A stretch of DNA of 64,000 nt from Tetracentron sinense (lineage: Eukaryota > Streptophyta > Magnoliopsida > Trochodendrales > Trochodendraceae), in contig CM026557.1 in the NCBI GenBank assembly GCA_015143295.1, positions 28,057,760-28,121,759 on the forward strand. The letters are read 5' to 3'. Shown one piece after another: positions 13,047 through 21,819 of this stretch. Position 1 is the stretch's first letter, and each line of letters opens with the position of its first letter. Position numbers and translations under genes: made by a program. The notes beneath the pieces are model-generated. The model was not told the origin of the DNA and did not search any database. It saw only the letters and a list, made by a program, of their open reading frames with translations.

Positions 13047-13065
13047 CTGAGTATTCCATGATCAG
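13047..13065 (+). promoter_or_regulatory. conserved LTR palindrome (S1 copy)
   Basis: CTGAGTATTCCATGATCAG has one mismatch in the right arm relative to the other LTRs. It is followed by CCGTAC and ATGTCAGCAGGT. Confidence 0.65.
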
Positions 13066-13075
13066 CCGTACATTT

Positions 13076-13156
13076 ATGTCAGCAGGTCTATTTGGCAAGA
13101 GCTATGGGTTGAAAAAGAGTAAGTGGAAGAGGATCCTGTTTGGGGTCATCATGTGA
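13076..13156 (+). pseudogene. decayed LTR microORF in S1
   Basis: It starts ATGTCAGCAGGT (MSAG), as in the intact copies, but a frameshift follows. In the shifted frame ELWVEKE then a stop then VEEDP is still visible, the counterpart of PWVEEEY-x-EE. It is a broken copy of the same small ORF. Confidence 0.55.
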
Positions 13157-13230
13157 AGATAAGGGTCTTGACAAGCGATCCTATTATTACTTCTTTGAGT
13201 GATGAGAGGGAGAGACATGTATATTTAACT

Positions 13231-13248
13231 AAGTGGGTATGTCCACTT
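13231..13248 (+). other. LTR hairpin (S1 copy)
   Basis: AAGTGG pairs with CCACTT around the loop GTATGT: six base pairs, with a stem unlike the other LTRs but the same loop pattern. Confidence 0.6.
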
Positions 13249-13613
13249 TGAATTGTCGCACTTGTATACACTTAGAATACAGTTAAGTTATTAAGAAATT
13301 TTCAGGTTCACCTTTTAGCATGCCTTGTATGTTCTTGCAGGATGTTAAGTACGCCTTATGTGTCATGATAGGATGGTATGACATAGCGGTCACGTGCCAA
13401 AGTGTAGAGCCCCGGACCTTTTCACATTTATGCATGACCCTTCGTAGCCATTTTTTCCTTTAAAGTAATGCAATTAATAAATAAGGAAGAAATTGGAAAT
13501 TCCGAAACGTCAGAAATGTTCGTTTTCGAAGTACGAACCCAACGCAAGTTGAATCGTCGAAATCGGATGAACGAGTCAAAAGTTATGGCCAAAACAGTTT
13601 GGACCTGCAGACC

Positions 13614-13795
13614 ACCGATCGCTCGGTCCATGGAGCGATCGATCGGTCCAAAACCGATCGCTCGGAGGCTATCGACTGGTCGAGATTTTACTATGGGGAA
13701 ATTTTCCAGAGAGTGAAATTTCAACCGATCGCTCGGTTATGAAACCGATCGATCGGTAGGCAACCGATCGATCGGTCATTAACACCGATCGCTCG
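13614..13795 (+). repeat. cluster of ACCGATCG(A/C)TCGGT palindromes in S2 U3
   Basis: About seven near-perfect short palindromes with the core CGATCGATCG or CGATCGCTCG lie between the conserved U3 block and the start of the leader. They are likely promoter-proximal binding repeats. Related motifs occupy this place in TekB and S4. Confidence 0.65.
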
Positions 13796-14827
13796 GTACT
13801 CGCGTTTTTGCAGAAAACTTAGTAAGGGTGTTTTAGTCTTTTGGGCAGTTTACTCTTACCTTAAGAGTCTTGCCCGAGCCTTTAGGGCTTATTTGCAATA
13901 CTTAGAAGATTGAGAGCTAAGGAAAGGAGAAGAAGGCGATCCCTAACCTAGGGTTTGATTTTTGGAAGGGAAATCAAAGGGTTTGAGACCCTAGATCATC
14001 CTCAAGCACGTTTTCCTTCAAGATCTCGGCTCAAGCTCGTGTTCGGAGCTAGGGCAGCAACTCACGGTCGTTTGGAAGAGGGATTTCTTCCTCATCTCTT
14101 CAAGGTCGGTACTTCTTACTACCCTCCTAGTTATAGCTTCCTTTTTTTTCCTTTGTTTCTCCTTGTTTTCCTTCATTTATATATGTGTTATGAGATTGGT
14201 GGTATGAATGGTGAATGAAGATGGATGTTGGCGAATGGATGCCGTGTGGATGATGTGATGAACGAATGGGAAAGGGCATTGTATTAATAATGAACATACA
14301 AGTGTGATGTGAGCATAACCCACCTAGAAAAGCATGATCTAAGTTTAAGTGAATAATGAACACACCTCATGTTTGATGAAATGCCAAGGTGAACAAAATA
14401 AATGATAAATTAAGGGAACTCATGCTTAATTGCTCTTGAAATTTGTTAGGGTTCATGATAGTGTGTTTCTTACATTTCTTAAGATGCGTAGATTATTACT
14501 CACTTAAATTGTTATATGCTATGCTTTGTGAATTACCCCAAATTGCCATATTTAATTCCAAATGCAAGTATGCACACGATCTCACGAGCACACATGAAAT
14601 GACGTGATTTACCGATGTTTTAAGTATGGGACGTAGAGGTGGGGCATATCCTAAGATATGTTTCACTTCGCTTTTGACAAGGGCAAGACAATCATGCATT
14701 TCATAGGGAAAGGTCTCCCATCCCCTCGCATGACATGCATAGCATCGCATGACACGCATAGCATAGCATGGCATGACACGCATAGCATAGCATCACATGA
14801 CACGCATAACTCTGCATGGCATTACAC

Positions 14828-15049
14828 GCATGGATGCTAGTTGCGACGGGCTATGAACGGCAACTAGGCATTCACATTCCGCATGGATGCTAGTTGCGAC
14901 GGGCTATGAACGGCAACTAGGCATTCACATTCTGCATGAATGCTAGTTGCGACGGGCTATGAACGGCAACTAGGCATTCACATTCTGCATGAATGCTAGT
15001 TGCGACGGGCTATGAACGGCAACTAGGCATTCACATTCTGCATGAATGC
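14828..15049 (+). repeat. 53-bp tandem repeat, 4 copies, in S2
   Basis: Units start at 14828, 14881, 14934 and 14987, with a partial fifth at 15040. Each holds the perfect inverted repeat CTAGTTGC..GCAACTAG and could form a hairpin in RNA. A looser ACACGCATAGCATAGCAT repeat precedes it (14733-14827). It lies in the putative LTR intron. Confidence 0.85.
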
Positions 15050-15204
15050 AAGGGTTTTATCAGTCTTTCTGAATGCAAGCATGAATATAAATTGCTTTAC
15101 TTCCTTGTATGATATAAATTGTTCCTGTTCTATATATGCAACTTGCTTCATCCTTTATGTATGCTATCTGTATGCTATGACTGTTGGTTAGTGCTTAGTA
15201 CCCG

Positions 15205-15223
15205 CTGAGTATTCCATGCTCAG
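15205..15223 (+). promoter_or_regulatory. conserved LTR palindrome (S2 copy)
   Basis: CTGAGTATTCCATGCTCAG has arms CTGAG and CTCAG. It is identical in TekA, S3 (reverse strand) and TekC although the flanking sequence differs. Confidence 0.7.
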
Positions 15224-15234
15224 CCGTACTTCTT

Positions 15235-15354
15235 CTGTCGGCAGGTGACGGCGGAGCAGCAGCTCCATTTGATATCTGTGCTCCGAGTCAATGGGTGGAG
15301 GAGGAGTACGTCGAGGAGCCTTTTGAGGAACCTCCAGTAGAGGGTTACCATTAG
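15235..15354 (+). CDS. LTR microORF, S2 copy (39 codons, CTG in place of ATG)
   Basis: The frame is open from CTGTCGGCAGGT to TAG. The product has SAG, AAAPFDIC, WVEEEYVEEP and a short acidic tail, almost the same as TekC. The start ATG has become CTG and the Pro before Trp has become Gln. The reading frame and length equal those of TekC (39 codons). Substitutions against TekC fall largely at third positions. The function is unknown; it may now be inactive because the start is lost. Confidence 0.5.
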   Translation: MSAGDGGAAAPFDICAPSQWVEEEYVEEPFEEPPVEGYH

Positions 15355-15417
15355 GTGGTTGTAGATTCTGAGTGGATTAGCTGTGGGTGAGATGAGAGAT
15401 TATATCCATGTATTTTG

Positions 15418-15431
15418 GCGGATCTGTCCGC
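15418..15431 (+). other. LTR hairpin (S2 copy)
   Basis: GCGGA pairs with TCCGC around TCTG, 63 bases after the microORF stop. Confidence 0.55.
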
Positions 15432-15731
15432 ACTTTCTTCTGGTTACTTTTGTATAAACTTGGACCATATGTATATACTTAGAGGTTTGTTAGACTTCCG
15501 CTGTGTTTTATAGTTATGTTTCCGCTATAATGTCTTCTATTGTATATGCTCTGTGGTTTTTGCAGGTTGGTTTGTCAAGCAAGTCATGTAAGTCATGATT
15601 GAGTCGTCCAAGATTCACTCTAACTCCTAGGGTGGGTTTTGGGTCGTGACACAAAGTCTCCTAACTTTTAAGGGGGATTTTGGGTCGTGACATGAACAAA
15701 TTGGAGACTGCTCTGCCAGAGCTCCTAAACA

Positions 15732-16132
15732 TGTCATAAGAACCCAATTTTTAAACCCCTCTTTAACCATGGTGAAGGTTTTTTGACCATGGTTATCCCC
15801 AGTTGAGTCCCAGTCAAGCCCTAAACCCTAGGCAAACCCTGATCAAACCCTAGTGGAACCCTAGGCTTAACCTTAGTCAAACCCTGATCAAACCCTAGGC
15901 CTAACTCTAGTCCAGCCCTAAACCCTAAGCAAACCCTAGTGGAACCCTAGCCAAGCCCTTAGGGTTTAAACCTTTAAGTCCAAGGCCCCTAGGGCTTAAG
16001 CCTTCGGGTTGGGCCCAAGGGGCTCAAAAATTCAAAAACCACTCTCGTACAGTGTGCAAGTAGTAGGCCAGGCCTTGTGAGGGTAATGCCCAGTAGTGGC
16101 GTTAGATTATCTACCGCCATTATGTTTTAGCC
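15732..16132. other. segment X: CCCTA-rich sequence of unknown origin
   Basis: The Cop0 gag is lost at about 15732, where sequence starts TGTCATAAGAACCC. From 15805 to 15960 it has irregular CCCTAAACCCTAGG and CAAACCCTGATC repeats, telomere-like but not a regular 7-mer array. It ends at the left edge of TekA. The TG start and a reverse reading ending ATGACA would fit the edge of another minus-strand LTR cut by TekA, but no second boundary is visible. No ORF was found. Confidence 0.4.
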
Positions 16133-16932
16133 TGTAGAACCCCGTAACCGAGTTCACTGTACGAGGAACAGTGTCAGTAAATAATGCCCTTATATGGTGG
16201 GTGTAAAGGCCTAAGGCCTTCCATTGTGTTCTTGGTATAAAGTGAGTCAAGTGAAGGTTTTTAGGTGAGTGTGTTGAGTCTCAAAAATGAGAGTATAAGT
16301 ATACTCTATGTGGGTGAAAGCAAGGGTATAAATACCCTAAGTGCTAATGCATGGGTTGTAAGTGAATAGTGCTAGTGCACGAGGCATAAAGAGGCCAGGG
16401 CCTCTCATGCACATTGGTGTGAGTTAGATGATCACCTAGGTGGGTTACAACCCTAGGGGTTAACGAGTCATAAGGTGTGAGTATGGTTTTGGAACCAAGG
16501 GAAAAGAGTGCGAAAGCACTCGAAGTGTTCTAGGTGTTGAAGTGGTATGTTTCGGCATTTCCCTCAAATTTATGGAGCTCTAGTTTAGTCACCGTTGATC
16601 GGAATTAAGTGATTCTTGATTTTTTTTGAAAGGTATTAGAACCCTCTTCAAGGTTCATTTTTACCATTTTCCCAGATTTTGAGTCGGGATAAAGCCAAAC
16701 GTCCGATTTCCAAAATCGGATCTGCTGCAATATGCTTTGACGAAACGCATTTGCAGATCAGTCAGCTTTAGAGCCATTTTTGGAAAATCAAAACTCAAAA
16801 TTTGAAGTTAGGTAAAACATGAAAGTTATTTCCCTTCGAAAGAAAAATCCAACGCAAGTTGAATGGTCAAAATCCAACTAATGAGTGAAAAGTTATGGTC
16901 AAAATACCGAAGGGCATTTTTGCAAACAAACT

Positions 16933-17015
16933 TGCTCGAGCGAGATCAACCAAAATGGTGTTTTTGAATCCCGGGAGCAACCCGCTCGAGCGAGATGGAA
17001 GCCTGCGCGAGCGAG
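16933..17015 (+). repeat. CTCGAGCGAGAT repeats in TekA U3
   Basis: Three copies of GCTCGAGCGAGAT (the last reads GCGCGAGCGAGAT) lie about 50-130 bp before the TATA box. The 3' LTR has the same cluster at 37578-37660. Confidence 0.6.
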
Positions 17016-17060
17016 ATCGCCTAGAAATGTTTTTTTAGGGTTTTTCTCAACCCAAACACC

Positions 17061-17068
17061 TATATATA
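17061..17068 (+). promoter_or_regulatory. TATA box of TekA 5' LTR
   Basis: TATATATA follows CCCAAACACC. The 3' LTR counterpart is at 37703-37710. Transcription should start about 30 bases downstream. Confidence 0.6.
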
Positions 17069-17991
17069 CCACATTTTCGGGGAACCAAGGTTTCTCACTC
17101 CTAGAGAAGGACTTTTTAAGAGAAAAGAGAAGAAACTTAGGTTTCCAAAAGGGGGGTTTCTCTCAAGATCAAGGAAACCCACAAATTCAATCTTCAAGCT
17201 TCTCAAGACCAAAGAGGGGAGGAAGGATCATACAAGCCAAGGCTTTTTTCATGAGCTAAGCTAAGAAGAAACGATCACAAAGGGGATTTCGTGAGAAGAT
17301 CAAGAGGCATTCAAATCCTCTTCTCCAAGGCCTTTCAAGCTTGGATCTCGTCCTCACGCGCCATTGGAGCTTGGATCTTCATCCACAAGCTTGGGTTTTA
17401 CTTCTACAAGCCTCCTCAAGCTTTTTCAACCCTTGGATCAAAGAGATTTTTATCCCCTAAGGTAACTACACTTCACTACATAATTTGTCCTACACCATAT
17501 GGTAAATCAAGATAAAAACATGTGATTTATGATGTGAACTATATTGTGATGTTTCTATGCACTAGACTAAATAATGAAAATGAGTTATTATGATTCAAAG
17601 ATGAACACTTTACAAGCCAGTTCTTATAAACCATATTGTAATCAAGATAAAAGTGGGAATATTGATGTCAACTACATTGGGATGCTTCTATGCCTTAGAT
17701 TAAGGAATGAAAAGTGTGTATTAGTATTCAAAGATGAAAAGCATGTTAAAATACATAAGTTTTGAAGAAACTCCAAGAGTAAAACTATATGTTTCGATAA
17801 AATGGAATTATATGGACTAAGTGTATATGGGCTTTTGCTATGGATAAAAATATGAATTATGGGATATATGTAAAGTGTTTCTTTTTGGTCTACCATGCTA
17901 CTCACAAGTGATTATATGCACGTGTATTGTATGATCAAATTTTTATCATATGTGTATGTGTAAAGCAAGTGAAAAATTTAAGTGTGTGTAT

Positions 17992-18396
17992 GGGAGGATA
18001 CTAGTGGACTCCACTCCTTGTAGGGTGGGCATTAGTCATCCGGTCCCAAAGAGGAATAATATGTGCAAAGAAGGGAGGATACTAGGGGACTCCACTCCTT
18101 GTAGGTTGGGCATTAGTCATCCGTTCCCAAAGAGAAATAATATGTGCAAAGAAGAGAGGATACTGGTGGACTCCACTCCTTGTAGGGTGGGCATTAGTCA
18201 TCCGGTCCCAAAGAGAAATAATATTTGCAAAGAAGGGAGGATACTGGTGGACTCCACTCCTTGTAGGGTTGGCATTAGTCATCCGGTCCCAAAGAGAAAT
18301 GATATGTGTAAAGATGGGAGGATGCTAGCGGACTCCACTCCTCGTAGGGTAGGCATTAGTCATTCGGCCCCAAGGAGAAACGAAATGTGCAAAGGT
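17992..18396 (+). repeat. 81-bp tandem repeat, 5 units, in TekA 5' LTR
   Basis: Units begin GGGAGGATACT at 17992, 18073, 18154, 18235 and 18316. The period is divisible by three, so a 154-codon frame (17950-18414) stays open with a 27-residue repeat (..DSTPCRVGISHPVPKRN..). Each unit can fold through ACTAGTGG..GGGCATTAGT. A shorter relative with CTAATG..CATTAG arms follows at 18446-18570 (three copies, against two in the 3' LTR). It lies in the putative LTR intron and is more likely structural than coding. Confidence 0.85.
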
Positions 18397-18791
18397 ACAA
18401 ATAAAAGAGGTTAATGAATCATGTGCACGTGTATGTGGGATAAAGCTAATGAACTCTACTCCTTGTAGGGTAGGCATTAGTACTAATGGACTCTACTCCT
18501 TGTTGGGTAGGCATTAGTCAAGTGCAAGTGTACACTAATGGACTCTACTCCTTGTAGGGTAGGCATTAGTCATGCGCAAGTGTACTCTCCCACCAAAAGA
18601 TATATGGAAAAGATAAGTGTAACAAGGCCATGTGAAAACGATATGTGAAAAGAGTATATACTTTACAAAGTATCACACATGTGTATTTAAAAAGAGGTTT
18701 TTTCCGTATGTGTTTGATTGCATGTGTACTCTATGAACTACCTATATGAAATCATGTAATACTACGACATATTATTAGTGATTTGTAGACA

Positions 18792-18810
18792 CTGAGTATT
18801 CCATGCTCAG
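18792..18810 (+). promoter_or_regulatory. conserved LTR palindrome (TekA 5' copy)
   Basis: CTGAGTATTCCATGCTCAG is followed by TCGTAC and the microORF start. In the 3' LTR it is at 39404-39422. Confidence 0.7.
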
Positions 18811-18821
18811 TCGTACATGTT

Positions 18822-18962
18822 ATGTCGGCAGGTCAGTTCGACATCCCCAACCTGGAGCCATGGGTTGAAGAAGAATATGAGGAAGAAAGGGATCCACATA
18901 TCCCTATGCAGACACAGGAGGATAGAGACCTAGATAGGTGGCCCTATCTAGACTACTACTGA
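18822..18962 (+). CDS. LTR microORF, TekA 5' copy (46 aa)
   Basis: ATGTCGGCAGGT opens a 46-codon frame ending TGA. The product is MSAG, QFDIP, then EPWVEEEYEEERDP, then an acidic, aromatic tail ending in LDYY. The MSAG start and the FD and PWVEEEY core match S3 and TekC, while codons differ at third positions (GTT GAA GAA GAA TAT here, GTG GAA GAG GAG TAC in TekC). That pattern suggests selection on the peptide. No signal peptide or membrane segment is seen. It sits in the transcribed leader part of the LTR, before gag. Its function is unknown. Confidence 0.6.
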   Translation: MSAGQFDIPNLEPWVEEEYEEERDPHIPMQTQEDRDLDRWPYLDYY

Positions 18963-18998
18963 GTGGAGAGACTATGAGGTTTCATTTTATATTTTGAT

Positions 18999-19016
18999 AG
19001 GTGGGCATATCCACCT
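18999..19016 (+). other. LTR hairpin (TekA 5' copy)
   Basis: AGGTGG pairs with CCACCT around GCATAT, 36 bases after the microORF stop. In the 3' LTR the copy (GGTGG GCATGT CCACC) is cut at its right arm by TekB. Confidence 0.6.
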
Positions 19017-19218
19017 TTACTTTGTCATGTATGTACAAACTTGGAATTTAGTCATATGATAGAAAGAAAAATTGAGTTCACGTTTTCGTATGGTTTCACT
19101 TCCACATTTATTTCGTTTCCACTATAGTATGCCTTGTTCATTGCAGAATGGTTTGATAGGTTAAGATAGTAATGTCTAAAGTCCCACCTAACTCCTAGGG
19201 GGATTTTGGGGTGTTATA

Positions 19219-19615
19219 GACTTGGTATCAGAGCTTAGGCATTAGGTCTCTAGGGTTACTTAGAGTTCGATACCATGAGGAAAACAAGGCATTAGGATGA
19301 GAAATGAGTTGTATTCCAAGTATAGACTAATCATTTAGTCTTAGTCCATAACCAGTTGAAAACCAACCGAACTTAGTGTCCTACGCTAGAACCACAAATT
19401 GTATGCTTATACTATTGTAATGTATACCTTGATGTATTATTATTATGTACCTTATGAACATAGAATGAGCTTGAAGCATGATTGAAATTAAATTTTGGTT
19501 TCTAGTTAGAATCACGAGTGGTGGCGATACCCAGACTAGAGTCTAGCCCAACTGTTGGTGGACAAGGAGTTGGTATGTCTCTTGTCGCATTGTGTTATTA
19601 GAGTTTGGTACAAAA
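19219..19615 (+). other. primer site and leader of TekA, first part
   Basis: The primer site TGGTATCAGAGC is at 19223-19234, four bases inside the LTR. The rest is non-coding leader, cut by Cop1 after the target-site copy CAAAA (19611-19615), and it resumes at 34808. Confidence 0.8.
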
Positions 19616-21819
19616 TGTTGGACATATATGCCCTCAAAAGCCAATAAGAGACTTTTCTATGTTGATTAGACAAACATCATATTCACACAACCAACTATAA
19701 AGGGTATTTATATTAATTACTGTCTCATATGATGATGACATAAAGTTCCATAGGTAACATTGTAGGAAAATCATGCAAAGGTTGCGAGGAGATATGATTT
19801 TTCGGTTCCTTGTAAACCTAATATTGTTCGAAGCCTCTAGAATACTGGTTGGGAGCCATACTTCATCATGGCTTGCACATGTGTAGTTCTATGAGATAGT
19901 GTGATGAATCTCATTCACAGAGAGTGGTGACTCTTGACTAACATGTGAATATATGTAACAAGTACATAATACTGAACGAGGTCACTAGTGGATACCCTAT
20001 GGAATACACTGTCAGATTGTATTAGGGTTATCCATTTGACAAATTGTCCTTAGACCTGAGAGGTTAACATCTTCTCAGACATCTGTCTATATATGCCTTT
20101 GATGTGCCAATCGGCAATGTCCAATACACAGGACTAACTCCGGGTACGTTGGGTCATGTACACAATGTTTGGAGAAGTGTGTATACACTCAATAAGGAAT
20201 CCACAACTCCTTAATTTGAGATAATGATATCAAGGTGATACTTGTTGAACTGAACTGTTAAATCCAGTACTGGTGCTTTTCGGTAAAATGGTCTTTATCG
20301 AAGTTGATATTTTCAATATGGAAAAGTATATATATATATGTCAGTTCTTTTCTAATGTTTCTTCAAAAGTGTTTTGAAGGTTCAGTTCAATGAAAAAGTA
20401 ATCATGAGAAAGGGTTCTATTCATAAGCTAGGGACTAAGACAGTGGAATTGTTCCAATCCCGGAAGCTTGCAAGTGATATCGGAATGTGGAAGGATTTAT
20501 TTGTAAATATATTGTGAGATGGTACTTACAAGCAATTCTCTAATTTCTGGAGGTTAATCACATTGTGTTAATGGACATTAATTGTGATTGGTGGAAGTCC
20601 AGGGATATAGATAAAATTCTATAATCCTAATGGAGTGTAGGAAAGGTGTTTCCTAGTAACAATGCTTTAACCAAAAAGGTTGAGTACTTGGTCCCACAAC
20701 CAGAAATATAAGATCCCTTTAGATCCCACACACAAGGACCTTCTTAAAGTATTTAATTTAGTTATTAATTAAATTAATTAATTTCTCTAAGTAAATACTA
20801 TATGGTATAGTGAAGCTCTAAAAGGTGGAATCACATTGGATGTGAAAAACTAAATGGGTAGGACCCATTGGGAATTATTATAAAAGAATAATTCAAGTGA
20901 CCAAGAGGGTTTTTGAAACCCTTTAGGTGTGTGAGGTGGGACCCACCTAGGGTGGGACACCCACTTCATGGAGGTATTAATAATAATAATAATTATTATT
21001 ATTTAATTAGTATCTAATAGCTAATATCCTTATTGGATAAGGTTAGTTAGTTAGTTAGTGTTAGTTACTAATTAAAGATTCCTTGTTGGACAAGGAGTCT
21101 ATTAGTTTCTTGCTAATCAAAGAATCCTAATTAGATTAGGATAAGGATAAGATTAGTTGGACACTAATGGATGAGATTAGTTTCTATTTTTGATTATTCC
21201 TAATTAATTATGGAGAAACCAAATAGGAAACTAATTGAGGAATCCTTACTGGATAAGGATTAGGAAACTTTTGTTGCAAGCAACCAATAAAGCGTATAAA
21301 GAGGGTTGGACGTCCAAGGCTTTGGGCATTCTTTAATTTTCCAGAATTTCCAGATTTGGAAACCTCTCCCCTCTCCTCAAATCTCACTCCCAGCCCCTCT
21401 CTCTAGTGGTTTATGGTCACCCCTCTCCCCTTTCTTCTCTTGTGTGTTCTAAGTTTTTAATAATCAAGAAGAAAAAGATCAAGGATCTTAATCATCAAGA
21501 AAGGTTTTTGATAATAAAGATTGGATCTTTTATTCAAGATTCCAAGAGCTGGGAATTTGGAAGGGCCATTAGCTTCCATTAGAGAAAGCTTTAAAGGAAA
21601 AAAAAGGTTCGTGTGAATCGACAGGAGACTTGACACTTGTGAAGTTTTGCGAGTACTATTCTTATGTGGATTTGACTTAACAATTTCAAAGTCGCAAAGG
21701 TGAATGCTATTCTAACCTTCATTGAATAAAATCAATTAGAATCTTAGTCAGATCTTGGGATTCGATGTATGCCCCCCCAAGAATTGTGTTTCTAAAAATT
21801 AAAAAGAGGCATACTTTCA
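19616..21819 (+). repeat. 5' LTR of Cop1 (2204 bp)
   Basis: It runs from TGTTGGACATATATGCC to GCATACTTTCA. TATAAAGA at 21295-21302 has CCAAT upstream. An AAT/ATT inverted repeat lies near 20975-21004. Adjacent primer site and matching 3' LTR confirm the borders. Confidence 0.92.
21295..21302 (+). promoter_or_regulatory. TATA box of Cop1 5' LTR
   Basis: TATAAAGA, with CCAAT about 10 bases upstream. The counterpart in the 3' LTR is at 34284-34291. Confidence 0.5.

Larger units (their letters stand above)
13403..15651 (+). mobile_element. solo LTR S2 of a Tekay-like gypsy element (2249 bp) inside S1
   Basis: It starts TGTAGAGCCCCGGACC and ends TTTTGGGTCGTGACA. TSD CAAAG is at 13398-13402 and 15652-15656. 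It contains the U3 block (13541-13596), a cluster of CCGATCGCTCGG and CCGATCGATCGG palindromes (13614-13795), a GT donor-like site (14109), 53-bp tandem repeats, the conserved palindrome (15205-15223), the microORF (15235-15354) and a hairpin (15418-15431). No TATA box is obvious. It is closest to the TekC LTR in sequence. Confidence 0.87.
10430..15692 (+). mobile_element. solo LTR S1 of a Tekay-like gypsy element (about 3.0 kb, interrupted by S2)
   Basis: It starts TGTAGAATCCCGG and ends TTTTGGGTCGTGACA. TSD TGAAC is at 10425-10429 and 15693-15697. Without S2 (13403-15651 plus one TSD) it is about 3009 bp with no internal region, so it arose by LTR-LTR recombination. Parts in order: GTGAATAGTG motifs (10460), the conserved U3 block (10966-11022), a GGTCGACC palindrome cluster (11048-11195), TATA (11267), a GT donor-like site (11727), short CTCATAAG/GGATCTCA repeats (12400-12930), CTGAGTATTCCATGATCAG (13047-13065), a decayed microORF (13076-13156), and the hairpin at 13231-13248. 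Confidence 0.87.
6074..15731 (+). mobile_element. Ty1/copia retrotransposon Cop0 (5' part, interrupted)
   Basis: It comprises a 5' LTR (6074-8156), primer site, 1.75 kb leader and gag. Solo LTR S1 interrupts the gag at 10430, and the gag resumes at 15698 in the expected protein context (..NYNMN, then KLETALPELLNM). It then breaks at about 15732, where unidentified sequence begins. Pol and the 3' LTR are not in the window and are expected beyond base 64000. LTR ends and leader match Cop1 and Cop2, with much more divergence, so this is an older relative. Confidence 0.8.
16133..19218 (+). repeat. 5' LTR of TekA (3086 bp)
   Basis: It starts TGTAGAACCCCGTAACC. It ends GGGGTGTTATA, so the usual CA end has become TA. 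Contents: GTGAATAGTGC motif (16371), conserved U3 block (16851-16905), three copies of CTCGAGCGAGAT (16933-17015), TATA at 17061, donor-like AAG/GTAACT at 17462, 81-bp repeats, palindrome, microORF and hairpin. It matches 36788-39629 closely over its first 2.88 kb. Confidence 0.9.

Noticed and set aside
14733-15049. CRISPR-like spaced repeats
   Set aside because: The 53-bp units are contiguous tandem repeats in a plant LTR, without unique spacers; no cas genes and a eukaryotic context.
15805-15960. Interstitial telomere array
   Set aside because: CCCTAAA units are irregular and mixed with other CCCT words; not a 7-bp tandem array.
16885-17259. 124-codon ORF at the TekA promoter
   Set aside because: It spans the CTCGAGCGAGAT cluster and the TATA box, and is not kept in the 3' LTR or in other families.
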